Of a DNA stretch of 64,000 nucleotides, positions 36,139 to 46,674 are shown in pieces. This DNA is from Luminiphilus sp. (lineage in GTDB: Bacteria > Pseudomonadota > Gammaproteobacteria > Pseudomonadales > Halieaceae), in assembly GCA_029242325.1 (NCBI GenBank), contig JAQWUD010000028.1, forward strand, positions 38,399-102,398. Reading direction: 5' to 3'. A program made the translations under genes and the position numbers. Positions within the stretch are counted from its first letter, which is position 1. Each line of letters begins with the position of its first letter. The notes beneath the pieces were generated by a model. That model worked only from the letters and a program-made list of their open reading frames with translations, was not told the DNA's origin and made no database searches.

Positions 36139-38238
36139 TTATTCAGCCGTTGGTGAGACGCCTCCGGCGCTGACGTGACCAGCGGCTGGCGCCTCACTTG
36201 TTTCACCCGTGGCCTCGCCAGCTGTCGCATCGACTGCCTCTGCGATGGGTTCTTTTGGTGGCTTAAGACCACACCCCTCGCCAAGTGAAAATTGGGCGAG
36301 GAAATCAGCTTCCGCCGGCGCGCCCTCAAATTTAACCTCCACCGGTTGCATCAACTGAAACCGTCTGGTGGTGCTGGTGAGGCTCATAGTCCATTTATCG
36401 AAGCTGAATTTTTCTTCCTCGGGTCGGAGGTCCACCAGGCCTTCAAGACCACTCTCCTGGAGTTTGACGGTAAAGCCCGAGCTGGAGATGTGGCTCACTC
36501 GAGCGGTGAATTGCTCTCGACCACTCGCTTTGAGGTTGTTGAGGTAATGCGCGCTCAGGCGACGATTGGCAGCGGATACAGCCTCTCTGCTTATCGCGAT
36601 TGCGCGGCTGATGTCCGACAGTTGCCCTACGGGATAGCGAACGCTGTTGTCACCCTCGAGGCAGGCGCTGATCTGCAGATGAACAAAGAAATCCAGTGCC
36701 TTGCGGAGTGGCGAGGTGAAATTCGTGTAGGCCTCAGTGGCGAGCCCCATGTGCGGACCGGGTTTATCGCTCAAAACAGCTCTCGACAGCAGGCGATTGA
36801 CCATTTCCCGCAGGGGTAGGTTGTGCTCGTTCTGGTTCAGGTTTGAGAGCACTGCACGATAACCCTCTACCGTTTCGAGAGGGGTGTCTTTCAGATCGGT
36901 GCAATGTTTTTCGAGAAACGTTTTCGCTTCGGTTAGACGATCAGAGCGAAACCCTTGGTGCACAACAAAAGGCCCGGGTGCAGCGGCATCACGCAGGAAG
37001 CCCGCTGCGCACTTATTCGCTGCGATCATGCATTCTTCGACCAGATGCTGAGAAGCCAGCTTCTCAAAACTGTCGATCTCAGCAATCTTTTTATCCTCTC
37101 CCAGCAGCCATCGGTACTCGCGCCGATCTTCCATCACTAGTTCGTTCTGCTCTCGCCTCGCTCTCAATGTGCGATACACCTGCACCAGTGCCTCTAGCGG
37201 GTTCGCATGGGCAATCAAGTCGTCGCTGTTTCCCGTCACGTAACGGTCTACTGCCGCATAGGCGAGTTTGGCACGCGAGCGAATAACGGCTTTTTTAAAA
37301 CTATAGCTCGAGATGTCACCGGATTCGTTGATTTGCATCTGACATACCAACGCAGGCCGCGGTGCTTCTTCTACCAGTGCGCACATTTCCTGACTGATGG
37401 CCTCCGGTAACATCGGTATGACATGCCCGTGGAAATAAACCGAGGCTCCGCGCTGCGACAGCAGGCCTGGTAATGCCTTCATGCTTCCCAAATAAGCCGT
37501 GGGATCTGCCACTGCAACGGATAGTTGCCAGCCGTCCGCCGTCACCTCTGCGTGCAGGGCATCATCAATGTCCATCGTGCGGGCTGCATCAATTGACACA
37601 AATGGCAGATCGCTCAGGTCAATACGAGAGGGATCTGCCAGTGGCTGGTGTGCTGATGCGGTCTCTATGAGTGTTTGTATTTCTTTCTCGCTCCAACCCT
37701 CCATCAGGCTGGCGCGCGCAGCGCAGTAGAGGTTCTCTATCCCGGGTGTTGCGCTATCGCCCAGCCGCTTCAGCACTTTTGCCGAAGGTTTGCCATCTTT
37801 GATGGGGTGCCTGAGCAGTGCGCAAGTCACCATATCTCCAACCGCGGCACCATTGCGGGCATGCGGAGGGATGAACAGCCATCGCGTCAGGCCGGCCACG
37901 TCAGGTACTACAAACACAGCCCTACCTTTTTGCACAATATGGCCTACGAACTCATCGAGTCCGGCTTTAACCAGACGTTCGATATCGGCAACCGTGCGCC
38001 CGGGTTTTTCTTTTTTGCCTTTGACAGGCGTCGCCGGACGAATACAGATTGCTACCCGGTCGCCGGGCAGCGCCTTGAGCATCTCGTCTGGTGGGATGAA
38101 GATCTCGCGTCCATCCTCCGTGACCGCAAAACCATAGCGGTGCTGAGTGCCTTTGACAGTGGCCTCGGTGTGCTCTTTTTGAGCCTCGAGTTGGTCTCTG
38201 AGGCCTTTGAGCTGGGTCATGGCGTTGCGATCGAGCAT
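36139..38238 (-). CDS. VacB/RNase II-family 3'-5' exoribonuclease (RNase R-like)
   Basis: 699 aa from ATG 38238. Cold-shock-like OB domains occupy about 30-190, the RNB catalytic domain follows (about 220-550) with DAARTMDIDDALHAE, which holds the metal-binding Asp cluster, then an S1 domain (about 575-660). A C-terminal Ala/Glu/Thr-rich tail replaces the Lys-rich tail of RNase R. The enzyme degrades RNA processively from the 3' end. It is not next to rlmB or purA, where rnr often lies. RNase II and RNase R cannot be told apart with certainty by eye. Confidence 0.88.
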   Translation of the reverse strand: MLDRNAMTQLKGLRDQLEAQKEHTEATVKGTQHRYGFAVTEDGREIFIPPDEMLKALPGDRVAICIRPATPVKGKKEKPGRTVADIERLVKAGLDEFVGHIVQKGRAVFVVPDVAGLTRWLFIPPHARNGAAVGDMVTCALLRHPIKDGKPSAKVLKRLGDSATPGIENLYCAARASLMEGWSEKEIQTLIETASAHQPLADPSRIDLSDLPFVSIDAARTMDIDDALHAEVTADGWQLSVAVADPTAYLGSMKALPGLLSQRGASVYFHGHVIPMLPEAISQEMCALVEEAPRPALVCQMQINESGDISSYSFKKAVIRSRAKLAYAAVDRYVTGNSDDLIAHANPLEALVQVYRTLRARREQNELVMEDRREYRWLLGEDKKIAEIDSFEKLASQHLVEECMIAANKCAAGFLRDAAAPGPFVVHQGFRSDRLTEAKTFLEKHCTDLKDTPLETVEGYRAVLSNLNQNEHNLPLREMVNRLLSRAVLSDKPGPHMGLATEAYTNFTSPLRKALDFFVHLQISACLEGDNSVRYPVGQLSDISRAIAISREAVSAANRRLSAHYLNNLKASGREQFTARVSHISSSGFTVKLQESGLEGLVDLRPEEEKFSFDKWTMSLTSTTRRFQLMQPVEVKFEGAPAEADFLAQFSLGEGCGLKPPKEPIAEAVDATAGEATGETSEAPAAGHVSAGGVSPTAE

Positions 38239-38632
38239 GGCCGGTATCGGCTCCTGAAGAATTTGACAGAGTGCGACACCTTTGATGGTCAGTCCAACAC
38301 CGATATCGCTCTGCACTACAAGGTGGAAATGCTATCGAACTTCGGACGCGATGTCGCGGCAGGTTTTTTCACCACTTTTTTTCTCGGAGTCATTGACAGC
38401 AATAGGGCGCGCCGGTTTACTGAACCTGCCCGAAATGTGGAGAGTAGGACACCGTCTGTGCCGATTCTAGCCGGCCACTTATGGCCGCTGAAGCAGACCT
38501 CATCCGGCGCGAACTCAGCGCCGCAGCTTTTTCACCTCGAAATTTTGCCTACACTGATTGCGCTAGCTGAGGCCAGCTTTTCGTTGGTTTCTCAGCTCGA
38601 TCTCTTTTTTATTTGTTCCGCTAGGAGGATGC
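38239..38632. other. Intergenic region between the exonuclease and phoH genes
   Basis: 394 bp between divergent genes. Frames through it on the plus strand are only the shadow of the exonuclease gene. It should hold both promoters; I could not name a convincing pair of -35/-10 boxes. The SD AGGAGG for phoH lies at its right end. Confidence 0.5.
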
Positions 38633-40072
38633 ATGTCCCTGACCGCAGCCGAGACCCATGAAGTTACCAAGCTCGAACCTGCAAATCGCAAGATTTATGT
38701 GTTGGACACAAATGTACTGCTACATGACCCCACAGCTTTGACGGCTTTTGCCGAGCATCGGGTGGTGATCCCGATGACGGTTCTGGAAGAGCTGGATCAC
38801 ATCAAAGACCGTCGGGATAAGAGCGTGAGTCGTGAAGCGCGCATTGCGATCCAGCTAATCGACAAAGTGGTGGGTAGCGCCTCACCCCAGGAGATACAGC
38901 AGGGTGTAGACATTCAAGGCTCAAATCTGGATGAAAACCGGCTCGGGACGCTGGCGATTTTTCCTGATCAGCTGATTGCTGAAGATGCAGAGGTGCCCTT
39001 CCTCAATACTAACGAGGATCAGGCCAACGACAACAGGATCATCAATGTTGCCCTAAGGCTAAGCGCCGATAACCCAGGTGCCTTTGTCTGCCTGGTGACG
39101 AAAGACATCAACATGAGAATCAAGGCCAAAGGCTCTGGCCTTCAGCACGTAGAGGATTATCGTCATGACCGAGTGCTTGATGATATTGATTTACTCTCCA
39201 CGGGTTACGAGTGTTTCTCAGGCGATTTTTGGGCCGCGATAGAGCAGGTTGACACTGTTCGTGAAGAGAGCCTCACCCTGCATCGCATCCCAAGGGCTGA
39301 ATTACCGAACGCGTATCCCAACCAGTTTATCTATGACGAGCAAGACTTCATTGCCTATGTCGATCATGTTGACGACGACTATGTCTACCTTGCTGTGGAT
39401 AGCCGTGACCATCTGATAAATCAGCGGTTCTGGGGCCTGGCTCCGCGCAATCTGGAACAGGCCATGGCAATGCGGCTGCTCGACAGCGAAGACGTTGATA
39501 TGACGGTGCTTACTGGCCCTGCAGGTTCTGGTAAAACGCTCCTGGCGCTGGCCTATGGCTTACACGCCATCCTCGAACAGCGGAAATACAGCAAGCTGAT
39601 CGTTGCCCGTTCAACACCGCCCATCGCCGAGGAAATAGGGTTTTTGCCCGGCACTGAAGAAGAGAAGATGGCACCGTGGCTGGCAGCGTTTGACGACAAC
39701 CTTGAGATTTTGCATGGCGGTGACGAGTGCGCCAACGGCAGCATTGAATACGTTAAAGAGCGCGCGAATATCCAGTTTAAGTCGCTCAACTTTATGCGTG
39801 GCCGCTCGTTTAACAGCGCCTATATCGTGATCGATGAAGCACAAGGTCTGACGCAGTTCCAGCTTAAGTCAATTATCAGTCGCGTGGGCGCCGACTCAAA
39901 GCTGGTGGTGTTGGGCAACCTCGCCCAGATCGACAATAAGTATATTTCTCCTTTGACCTCGGGGCTGACCTATCTTGTTGAGAAGGTGAAAAACTATCCC
40001 CACGCTGGCGTGATGCACGTCAATGGCATCGTACGCTCGCGTCTTGCGGCCTTTGCAGAAGAGAATTTGTAG
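38633..40072 (+). CDS. PhoH-like protein with N-terminal PIN domain (PhoH2 type)
   Basis: 479-aa protein joining a PIN nuclease domain (about 18-160; YVLDTNVLLHDPTAL, VLEELDHIKDRRD and TKDINMRIKA, with the acidic metal-site residues) to a PhoH ATPase (about 250-479). Walker A is TGPAGSGKTLLALAYG and Walker B is YIVIDEAQGL. PhoH2 proteins have RNA helicase and RNase activity in actinobacteria. Strong SD AGGAGG six bases before ATG 38633. Divergent from the exoribonuclease, both thus being RNA-decay genes. No Pho box was recognised. Confidence 0.92.
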   Translation: MSLTAAETHEVTKLEPANRKIYVLDTNVLLHDPTALTAFAEHRVVIPMTVLEELDHIKDRRDKSVSREARIAIQLIDKVVGSASPQEIQQGVDIQGSNLDENRLGTLAIFPDQLIAEDAEVPFLNTNEDQANDNRIINVALRLSADNPGAFVCLVTKDINMRIKAKGSGLQHVEDYRHDRVLDDIDLLSTGYECFSGDFWAAIEQVDTVREESLTLHRIPRAELPNAYPNQFIYDEQDFIAYVDHVDDDYVYLAVDSRDHLINQRFWGLAPRNLEQAMAMRLLDSEDVDMTVLTGPAGSGKTLLALAYGLHAILEQRKYSKLIVARSTPPIAEEIGFLPGTEEEKMAPWLAAFDDNLEILHGGDECANGSIEYVKERANIQFKSLNFMRGRSFNSAYIVIDEAQGLTQFQLKSIISRVGADSKLVVLGNLAQIDNKYISPLTSGLTYLVEKVKNYPHAGVMHVNGIVRSRLAAFAEENL

Positions 40073-40103
40073 GCACTCCGAGGCTAGCGGGCGCGGCGTC
40101 GGC

Positions 40104-41174
40104 TCAGCGGATTTGTTTTTCTACGGACTCTAAAGGTCCGTCGAACATCAAGAACTCGAGGCGCAGCTCCACCCGCCATGCGCCTTCGCGATCGAAATAG
40201 GGCTCATCAACGCGCCAGTTATAGCTGGGCTCAATCTCCCAGAATAAAAAATCCCGGAGAGCCTGTCTGCGCAAACGCAGACCGACTTTATAGTTCTTTA
40301 CAAAGTCGTAGGGCTCCGTCTGCCCGTCTGCCCCGATGTAGAGCCAGCTAGCGCCCACCCGGCCGCCGTCACCCTCCCAGCCGCGCGCGTAGGAAAGGCT
40401 CGATGACCATTCTGTGCCATCCGTCTCTTCTCCGTAGAGGAGCTTTGTGTAAGCACGGACCAGCTCTCGTTCACGCAGCGCTTTATCCAGCACGAATCGC
40501 GAAGTGCCGTAGCCTCCCTCACCCAGGTCGTAAGTAAACCGCTGCGTGAATCGAAAATTCAGATCTTCGGCGAAGGCGTCCTGGTAAACGTACTTCACGC
40601 CCGGCTTGGGGCCAGAGCTGCCGAAGCCTACAGTCAGGTCAAAGCGGTGATGTTGAGCTTCTGTGGGCCCCACCTGGTATTGCAGGCCGATGCGATCTTC
40701 GGAAGGGTCATCGACGCCTTCGTTACTGAAGTCGTCCATGTCCTCGCCGCGGAAAACTAGATCCAGTCGCTTGGAGATTTGTGGCAAGCTCACTTTGCCG
40801 CCTAGCCGAAATTTGACCTCGTTGTCGAGCCGACCATCCCAGTTGTAAATGGTGCGCAGGCGGAGTCGGGAGTCAGCTTGTTCGAGATCTCGCTCGTCGT
40901 TTCCGAAGAAGTTATCGACCCACTGTGTCATCTCGTTTGCTTTGGTCGTAGCATAGTCGTGCCCGGCATCAATCCAGCGCTCGTCATCGGCGTCTTGAAA
41001 GGGATCTGGCAGTAGCGTTTGCTGTTCAAGGCCGGCTTCGATAGGAGTGTCATTGACCACCGGGGTATCGGCTTCGCTTTCAGCGCTGTCCTGCGCAGAT
41101 GCAGTCGACAGTGCAGCAGTGAAAACCAGAGCAGCCGGTATAAGTGCAGCAATACTGTGGGGAGGAGTGCGCAT
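40104..41174 (-). CDS. Putative outer-membrane beta-barrel protein
   Basis: 356-aa exported protein of unknown family. The signal peptide ends near STASAQDS. After an acidic linker (about 25-90), many amphipathic strands alternate with charged turns (LRLRTIYNWDGRLDN, LDLVFRGEDM, FDLTVGFGSSG, WEIEPSYNWRVDEPYF), as expected for a barrel, although the last residue is Arg rather than aromatic. GTG 41186 is a possible longer start. Divergent from psd with about 45 bp between starts. Confidence 0.75.
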   Translation of the reverse strand: MRTPPHSIAALIPAALVFTAALSTASAQDSAESEADTPVVNDTPIEAGLEQQTLLPDPFQDADDERWIDAGHDYATTKANEMTQWVDNFFGNDERDLEQADSRLRLRTIYNWDGRLDNEVKFRLGGKVSLPQISKRLDLVFRGEDMDDFSNEGVDDPSEDRIGLQYQVGPTEAQHHRFDLTVGFGSSGPKPGVKYVYQDAFAEDLNFRFTQRFTYDLGEGGYGTSRFVLDKALRERELVRAYTKLLYGEETDGTEWSSSLSYARGWEGDGGRVGASWLYIGADGQTEPYDFVKNYKVGLRLRRQALRDFLFWEIEPSYNWRVDEPYFDREGAWRVELRLEFLMFDGPLESVEKQIR

Positions 41175-41219
41175 GGTCGCCACCAAAAAGGCTGATGTGC
41201 TCTAGGTTACACTACCCCC

Positions 41220-42077
41220 ATGGAATCTGTAATGACTGCCCTGCAGGCAATTTTGCCCCAGCATTGGTTATCGCGGTTGATCGGTAAGCTGGCTCAGCTG
41301 GAGCAACCCCTCTGGCTGAAGAATGTGCTGATCCGGACATTTATGCGCCGTTATGGCATCGATTTAACCGACGCAAGCTGTCGAGCTGGAGCGGATTTTC
41401 CGCATTTCAATGCGTTTTTTACGCGCTCACTGCGAGATGGCGCGCGACCACTTTCGGAGGCGTTATGGTGTCATCCTGCAGATGGAGTGCTGAGCCAGCG
41501 CGGCAATATTGTTGGCGCGGAACTTGTGCAGGCCAAGGGACGGTCTTACTCGGTTGAAGCATTACTGGCGGGCGGCGGCGCTGAGGCCGATCGCTTCGCC
41601 AACGGCTGTTTTGCTACGACCTATCTTTCTCCGCGAGACTATCATCGGGTACACATGCCCGTCCGGGGGCGATTGCTGCGCACGCGGTACGTGCCGGGTG
41701 ATCTTTTTTCGGTTAATGCGGCGACGGTCGATCGTGTCCAAGGGTTACTCGCGCGAAATGAGCGGTTAGTGTGCTTTTTCGAGACAGATCGGGGCGGTGT
41801 TGCATTGGTTCTCGTGGGCGCCATGATTGTCGCGGGAGTTGCGACAGTCTGGGGCGGTCGGGAGGTGCCCGGCACGGGCGCGATACGCGAACAAACCTGG
41901 CCTGCTGATGAGGCGCCGGTTTTGGAAGTCGGGCAGGAGATGGGGCGGTTTTTCCTCGGCTCTACGGTGGTACTGGTCACTGAATCATCAGATTTGGACT
42001 GGGTAGATCAAGCGGGCGATGCGGTTCGTGTGCGTGCTGCCCTGGCACACGCAGCCGCTGAGTCGTCACCGACGTAG
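41220..42077 (+). CDS. psd: Phosphatidylserine decarboxylase proenzyme
   Basis: Makes phosphatidylethanolamine from phosphatidylserine at the inner membrane. The 285-aa proenzyme contains the self-cleavage motif LGST in GRFFLGSTVVLV (about 240-250), from which the pyruvoyl-Ser is formed, and the catalytic His in SPRDYHRVHMP. An alternative ATG is at 41232. Neighbours psd, rsgA, orn and queG occur together in Pseudomonas too. Converges with rsgA. Confidence 0.96.
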   Translation: MESVMTALQAILPQHWLSRLIGKLAQLEQPLWLKNVLIRTFMRRYGIDLTDASCRAGADFPHFNAFFTRSLRDGARPLSEALWCHPADGVLSQRGNIVGAELVQAKGRSYSVEALLAGGGAEADRFANGCFATTYLSPRDYHRVHMPVRGRLLRTRYVPGDLFSVNAATVDRVQGLLARNERLVCFFETDRGGVALVLVGAMIVAGVATVWGGREVPGTGAIREQTWPADEAPVLEVGQEMGRFFLGSTVVLVTESSDLDWVDQAGDAVRVRAALAHAAAESSPT

Positions 42078-42097
42078 CGTCCTCTCGTTCTGAGCAG

Positions 42098-43054
42098 TCA
42101 GGGGGTATCCTGCAGGCTCGCCCTGATTTGCTGGTAGCTTGAAAACCGCTCGGCGAGGATTTCCCCTGCCGATGCCGCGCCTTTGAGTGCGCACCCCGGT
42201 TCGTTCAGGTGCTTGCAATCGCGGAACCGGCAGTGCCCCAGATAAGGCAAGAATTCCCTGAAGCCACGATCAACGTCCTCCGGTGCTACGTGACCCAGGC
42301 CAAACTCTCGCACGCCCGGGGAGTCAATGAGTTTACCTGCGCCCGGCAGGTGAAACAGTTCAGCGGTGGTAGTGGTATGCCGGCCCTTGTCGGCCACTTC
42401 CGATAACGCCCCGATGCGAATTGAAGCGTCGGGAAGCAGTCGCTGGATCAAAGAGGATTTACCCACGCCAGACTGCCCTACCAATACCAGTGTGCGCTGG
42501 CCAATCACATTGAGTAAGTCGGTAGCATCAGGCATGTGGTGATCGGTAGTGAGTGTGCGGTACCCCAAACCTTCGTAGCGGGCTAACTCATCAGGCAAAG
42601 TCGAGTCTGTAATCAGATCGGTTTTATTGAGCACTAGGACCGGTTCGACAGTCATATGCTCAGCCGCGATCAGGTACCTATCGAGCAGGTTGGGTTGTAG
42701 CGCCGGTTCAGGCGCAAGGACAATCATGATCAGATCAATGTTCGCAGCGACAGGTCGCAGCGACCCGTGACTGTCTGGTCGTTCAAGGACGTTGCGACGT
42801 TCCACCACCGCGGTAATGACACCGGCTTCTTCGCTGGGCATCCACAGTACGATATCCCCAGCCACAGGAGAATCCAGATGAGAGCGAAGGTGACACAGCA
42901 TTCGGTCACCTGATGCATGCTCTACCAGCGCTTGCTTGCCGTATCGCGCAATCACCAATCCACGCTCGCCGTGACCTGGCGACGCGTCAGCTGAGTGTGA
43001 GCGCTGTGCCTTGATGCGCCGGGTCTGTTGTTCGGTGAGGCGACTCTTTTTCAT
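42098..43054 (-). CDS. rsgA: Small ribosomal subunit biogenesis GTPase RsgA
   Basis: Circularly permuted GTPase that matures the 30S subunit. 318 aa from ATG 43054. The motif order is permuted: NKTDL (G4) precedes GQSGVGKSSLI (G1), then DSPGVREFGL (G3). An N-terminal OB fold and the C-terminal zinc site HCRFRDCKHLNEPGC complete the family layout. A GTG at 43072 would add six residues. Divergent from orn. Confidence 0.96.
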   Translation of the reverse strand: MKKSRLTEQQTRRIKAQRSHSADASPGHGERGLVIARYGKQALVEHASGDRMLCHLRSHLDSPVAGDIVLWMPSEEAGVITAVVERRNVLERPDSHGSLRPVAANIDLIMIVLAPEPALQPNLLDRYLIAAEHMTVEPVLVLNKTDLITDSTLPDELARYEGLGYRTLTTDHHMPDATDLLNVIGQRTLVLVGQSGVGKSSLIQRLLPDASIRIGALSEVADKGRHTTTTAELFHLPGAGKLIDSPGVREFGLGHVAPEDVDRGFREFLPYLGHCRFRDCKHLNEPGCALKGAASAGEILAERFSSYQQIRASLQDTP

Positions 43055-43137
43055 CGTGATAGTGTATGCCACCTAAGGCTGTCTGGCCCGCTGTTGGCAT
43101 TGACGCCCTCCACAATGAGATGCCGCGGAGGTGAGCG

Positions 43138-43683
43138 ATGACGCTCAGCGATCAAAACCTGGTTTGGGTGGATATGGAAATGACGGGTCTGATGCCCGAG
43201 GTTCATCGGGTAATCGAGATCGCCACCATAGTGACCGATTCGAATCTGAATGTGCTGGCGGAGGGCCCGGTCATCGCGGTGTATCAAAACGACAGCGCGT
43301 TGGAAGCCATGGATGAATGGAACACGCGGACCCATACCGGTTCAGGGCTTGTCGAGCGGGTGCGATCCAGCCACTTTTCGGAGCCAGCCGCATCCGATGC
43401 GGTGAGGGATTTTCTAGGTGAGTGGGTGCCATCCGGTCAGTCGCCAATGTGTGGCAACTCTATCTGTCAGGATCGGCGTTTCATGGCGCGCCACATGCCT
43501 GAGCTGGAGGCTTTTTTTCATTATCGCAATCTTGATGTCAGCACCCTGAAGATTTTGATGCAGCGCTGGCGTCCTGATCTGCCACCTGCCCCGAAACAGG
43601 GTGCGCATCAGGCGCTGGTGGACATTCGGGAATCTATCGAAGAGTTACGGCATTACCGAGCGCATTTCCTGAAAATGGATTGA
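43138..43683 (+). CDS. orn: Oligoribonuclease
   Basis: DEDDh-family 3'-5' exonuclease that degrades di- and short oligoribonucleotides, including pGpG from cyclic-di-GMP turnover. The 181-aa protein has the Asp-Glu pair replaced as usual by VDMEMTG, the second acidic motif in NSICQDRRF, and [11 protein letters not shown] with the catalytic His and last Asp. SD GGAGGTGA precedes ATG 43138. Converges with queG after 5 bp. Confidence 0.96.
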   Translation: MTLSDQNLVWVDMEMTGLMPEVHRVIEIATIVTDSNLNVLAEGPVIAVYQNDSALEAMDEWNTRTHTGSGLVERVRSSHFSEPAASDAVRDFLGEWVPSGQSPMCGNSICQDRRFMARHMPELEAFFHYRNLDVSTLKILMQRWRPDLPPAPKQGAHQALVDIRESIEELRHYRAHFLKMD

Positions 43684-43688
43684 CGCTT

Positions 43689-44774
43689 TCACGCCGATTG
43701 TGTGTGCTGTGCGAGCGCCCATTGCACGTGCTCCCGCACCAGTTCAGAGGGATCCTCAAGCGCATTTTGCAACGCGCTGACAATAGTGTCTGAAGTCTTG
43801 GCGTTACCCAGTGCGATGGCGATATTGCGTCGCCATCGCTCGAAACCGATGCGACGGATGGCTGATCCCTCCGTGCGGGTTAAAAAAATCTCTTCGCTCC
43901 AAGAGAAGCAGTCTATGAGCGTGATATCGTCGAGCTGGTGTCGTGGTGCAAAGTCTTGCTCACTGGTCTGGTGGGCAAACTTGTTCCAAGGGCAGACCAG
44001 CTGACAGTCGTCACAGCCATATATTCGGTTGCCCATGGCGGCGCGCAGGGCTTCTGGAATGCTGCCGGGATGCTCAATAGTGAGATAAGAAATGCACCTG
44101 CGCGCATCCAGCACCCACGGCTCAACGAACGCATTGGTCGGGCAGATATCTAAACAGGCGCGGCAACTCCCACAGTGCTGTGTTTGCTGTGGTGCATCTG
44201 CCGGTAAAGGCACGTCGGTATAAATCTCGCCAAGAAAGAACCAAGATCCTGCCTTGTCGTGAAGGAGCATGGTGTTCTTTCCGATCCATCCCAGGCCCGC
44301 GTTTTCCGCCAGCGCGCGCTCCAGTACCGGCGCACTATCCACGAAGGCACGATAGTGCCCCTGTCCGAGCCGAGATTCGATACGCTTGGCAAGCTTCGCC
44401 AGTCGGGATCGCATCAACTTATGATAGTCACGCCCCAGCGCATACCGCGAGATATAGGCTTTATCCGACTGTGCGAGTATGCCCTCTGGGTCGGCACCGT
44501 GCGGCAGATAATCCATTCTCGCGCTGATAACGGTGCAGGTGCCGGGCACCAGAGCGGAGGGGCGGCTTCGCTTTTTGCCGTGCTCACCCATCCAGCTCAT
44601 TTCGCCCTGATGACCCTCGGCCAGCCACTTTTCGAGGTGCGCTTCATGTGGCTGGAGATCAATCCCAGTAAATCCGAGTGCCTGAAACCCAAGCTCTTCC
44701 CCCCATTGCCGGATCTGAGTCAACAGATCCAGCGCCTCATGATTGCGGTCTGTGCTGATAGGAGGATGTGTCAT
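43689..44774 (-). CDS. queG: Epoxyqueuosine reductase
   Basis: Final step of queuosine tRNA modification, reducing epoxyqueuosine with cobalamin and two [4Fe-4S] clusters. 361 aa from ATG 44774 (SD GGAG nearby on the minus strand); the frame runs back to 44813. The cluster ligands are CGSCRACLDICPT and CDDCQLVCPWN, and the C-terminal HEAT-like helical part (ALQNALEDPSELVREHVQ) is present. Its start is divergent from tsaE with only 46 bp between starts. Confidence 0.95.
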   Translation of the reverse strand: MTHPPISTDRNHEALDLLTQIRQWGEELGFQALGFTGIDLQPHEAHLEKWLAEGHQGEMSWMGEHGKKRSRPSALVPGTCTVISARMDYLPHGADPEGILAQSDKAYISRYALGRDYHKLMRSRLAKLAKRIESRLGQGHYRAFVDSAPVLERALAENAGLGWIGKNTMLLHDKAGSWFFLGEIYTDVPLPADAPQQTQHCGSCRACLDICPTNAFVEPWVLDARRCISYLTIEHPGSIPEALRAAMGNRIYGCDDCQLVCPWNKFAHQTSEQDFAPRHQLDDITLIDCFSWSEEIFLTRTEGSAIRRIGFERWRRNIAIALGNAKTSDTIVSALQNALEDPSELVREHVQWALAQHTQSA

Positions 44775-44820
44775 GGCGAGATTGTGACAGATGGCGGGTC
44801 GGTCAAGGTACACTTCTCAC

Positions 44821-45291
44821 ATGACCGCACATCTCGACCACACACTCACTGGTTTCCTGGCGAATGAAGCACACACTCTATCGTTGGGAGAGCAGGTGGC
44901 AGAGCGGATCACCGCGCCGGCTGTGGTTTACCTGAACGGACAGCTCGGTGCGGGTAAAACCACGTTTAGCCGCGGATTCTTGCGTGCAAGGGGGCACGCT
45001 GGTTCCGTTAAAAGTCCTACCTACACGATTGTTGAACCCTACGAAGCACTGCCGGGTGGGCCTGTATTTCATATGGACCTGTACCGGCTGAGCGGAGCCG
45101 GTGAGCTCGAATATCTCGGTCTTGATGATTATTTGCATGCAGGCGGCCTGTTGTTGGTCGAGTGGCCTGAGCGGGCTGATGGCCATTTGCCCTTGCCTAC
45201 CGTTTTGATCACCCTGACCCCGGAGGAAAAGGGTCGCCATGTATCACTCCGCGCGGCGGATGAGGCGGTGCTTGAAGGACTGGTGATCTGA
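44821..45291 (+). CDS. tsaE: tRNA threonylcarbamoyladenosine biosynthesis ATPase TsaE
   Basis: 156-aa P-loop protein of the TsaBDE complex, required for the t6A37 tRNA modification. Walker A is [13 protein letters not shown], followed by [10 protein letters not shown] and the Walker B-like LLLVEWPER. Start ATG 44821. It begins the run tsaE–amidase–mutL–miaA, which joins two tRNA-modification genes to wall and repair genes, a common gammaproteobacterial order. Confidence 0.95.
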   Translation: MTAHLDHTLTGFLANEAHTLSLGEQVAERITAPAVVYLNGQLGAGKTTFSRGFLRARGHAGSVKSPTYTIVEPYEALPGGPVFHMDLYRLSGAGELEYLGLDDYLHAGGLLLVEWPERADGHLPLPTVLITLTPEEKGRHVSLRAADEAVLEGLVI

Positions 45292-45292
45292 T

Positions 45293-46672
45293 ATGGCGCC
45301 GCGCACGCATCTTTTTTGCGGTTTTTGGGTTCGTGCCACAATTACACTCGTGGCAACGCGATCGGTGTTCTTTGTCGCAACAAGCTTCCTGGTCCTGGGC
45401 GTTCTGCCGGCGCGGGCGGCGACTGTAGAGGCGATCAGACTATGGCGTGCCCCCGATCATACCCGGCTCGTTTTCGATCTTTCTGAGGAGTCAGCTTTCA
45501 GCAGCTTCTCGCTGGCAAATCCGTCACGATTCGTGGTGGATCTGAAGCAGACTCGATTGGCCAGTTCACTCGATGCGCTGCCGCTTGCGGGGACGCCAAT
45601 TCGTCAGGTGCGAGCGGGTATTCGTAAAGGCACAGATCTGAGGTTGGTTCTGGATTTGAGCGCGGAGGTCAGAACCTCGGTATTTCTATTGCTGCCCAAC
45701 GATGTGACCGGTTATCGAGTTGTGGTTGATCTGTTTGACTCCCCGGTGGCGGAGCCTCAGCCCGAGCCTGAACCCGTTCTCTCTGTGGATGCCCTCGATA
45801 CGCGTCGGGATATTGTTATTGCCATTGACGCGGGGCATGGCGGCGAGGATCCCGGTGCTTCCGGGCCTGGAGGGTTGCGCGAAAAAAAGGTGGTGCTGCA
45901 GATCGCGCAACGGTTGGAGCGTCAGTTTGCGGACGCCCCCGGCTTTAAGCCGGTTTTAACGCGGACCGGAGATTATTATGTCGGGCGGAAAAAGCGACGA
46001 GATCAGGCCCGAGCCATCAAGGCTGACCTGTTCGTCTCGATCCACGCGGATGCTTTTACCAAGCCCTCGGCCAATGGCGCATCGGTTTATGCGTTGTCGC
46101 TCAAGGGCGCAACCTCTGCGACGGCGCAATATCTGGCGGACACTGAGAGCGTGTCCGATTTGATCGGAGGCGTTGCCACGACCGACGGAGAATCGATACT
46201 GGTGGATGTGCTTGCGGATCTGTCTATGACCGCGACCCTCGATACGAGTCTGAAGGTGGGCGCATTGGTGCTGGAGCAGCTCGGTGGCGTTGCTAGGCTA
46301 CATAAGCGTCAAGTGGAGCAGGCGGGGTTTACGGTATTGAAATCAGCAGATGTGCCATCGATTCTCGTCGAAACTGGGTTTATTTCAAACCCTACAGAGG
46401 CTCAGCGGCTTGCTACCCCCGAATATCAGGATAAATTGGCTCGGGCGATTCGGCGCGGTGTGCAGAGCTGGTTCGCGAGGCAACCGCCACCCGGCACCCT
46501 GCTGGCATGGCAGCGGGAGCAGGGCGGCCGCGGGGTAACAATTGCCCCGGGCGATACGCTCTCGGAGATTGCTGAACATTACGGTGTTTCAGTCAGCGCC
46601 ATCAAGGCCAGCAACGGGCTGAGTCGAGATGTCATTTATGTGGGCCAGACCCTGTTGATACCGGAAGCCTGA
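45293..46672 (+). CDS. N-acetylmuramoyl-L-alanine amidase with AMIN and LysM domains
   Basis: Periplasmic amidase splitting daughter-cell peptidoglycan (AmiB/AmiC type). 459 aa: signal peptide (cleavage near ARAAT, about 42), AMIN domain (about 43-145; [13 protein letters not shown]), Amidase_3 domain (about 178-400) with zinc-site [25 protein letters not shown] and [10 protein letters not shown], and a C-terminal LysM (about 412-458; [15 protein letters not shown]). The ATG is one base after the tsaE stop. The inhibitory helix insert of AmiB seems present between the His motifs ([14 protein letters not shown] region). Confidence 0.94.
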   Translation: MAPRTHLFCGFWVRATITLVATRSVFFVATSFLVLGVLPARAATVEAIRLWRAPDHTRLVFDLSEESAFSSFSLANPSRFVVDLKQTRLASSLDALPLAGTPIRQVRAGIRKGTDLRLVLDLSAEVRTSVFLLLPNDVTGYRVVVDLFDSPVAEPQPEPEPVLSVDALDTRRDIVIAIDAGHGGEDPGASGPGGLREKKVVLQIAQRLERQFADAPGFKPVLTRTGDYYVGRKKRRDQARAIKADLFVSIHADAFTKPSANGASVYALSLKGATSATAQYLADTESVSDLIGGVATTDGESILVDVLADLSMTATLDTSLKVGALVLEQLGGVARLHKRQVEQAGFTVLKSADVPSILVETGFISNPTEAQRLATPEYQDKLARAIRRGVQSWFARQPPPGTLLAWQREQGGRGVTIAPGDTLSEIAEHYGVSVSAIKASNGLSRDVIYVGQTLLIPEA

Positions 46673-46674
46673 CA

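Noticed and set aside
37675..38661. Plus-strand frame of 328 codons over the exoribonuclease start and the phoH promoter region
   Set aside because: It mirrors the exonuclease codons, has no domain features, and overlaps the strong phoH start.
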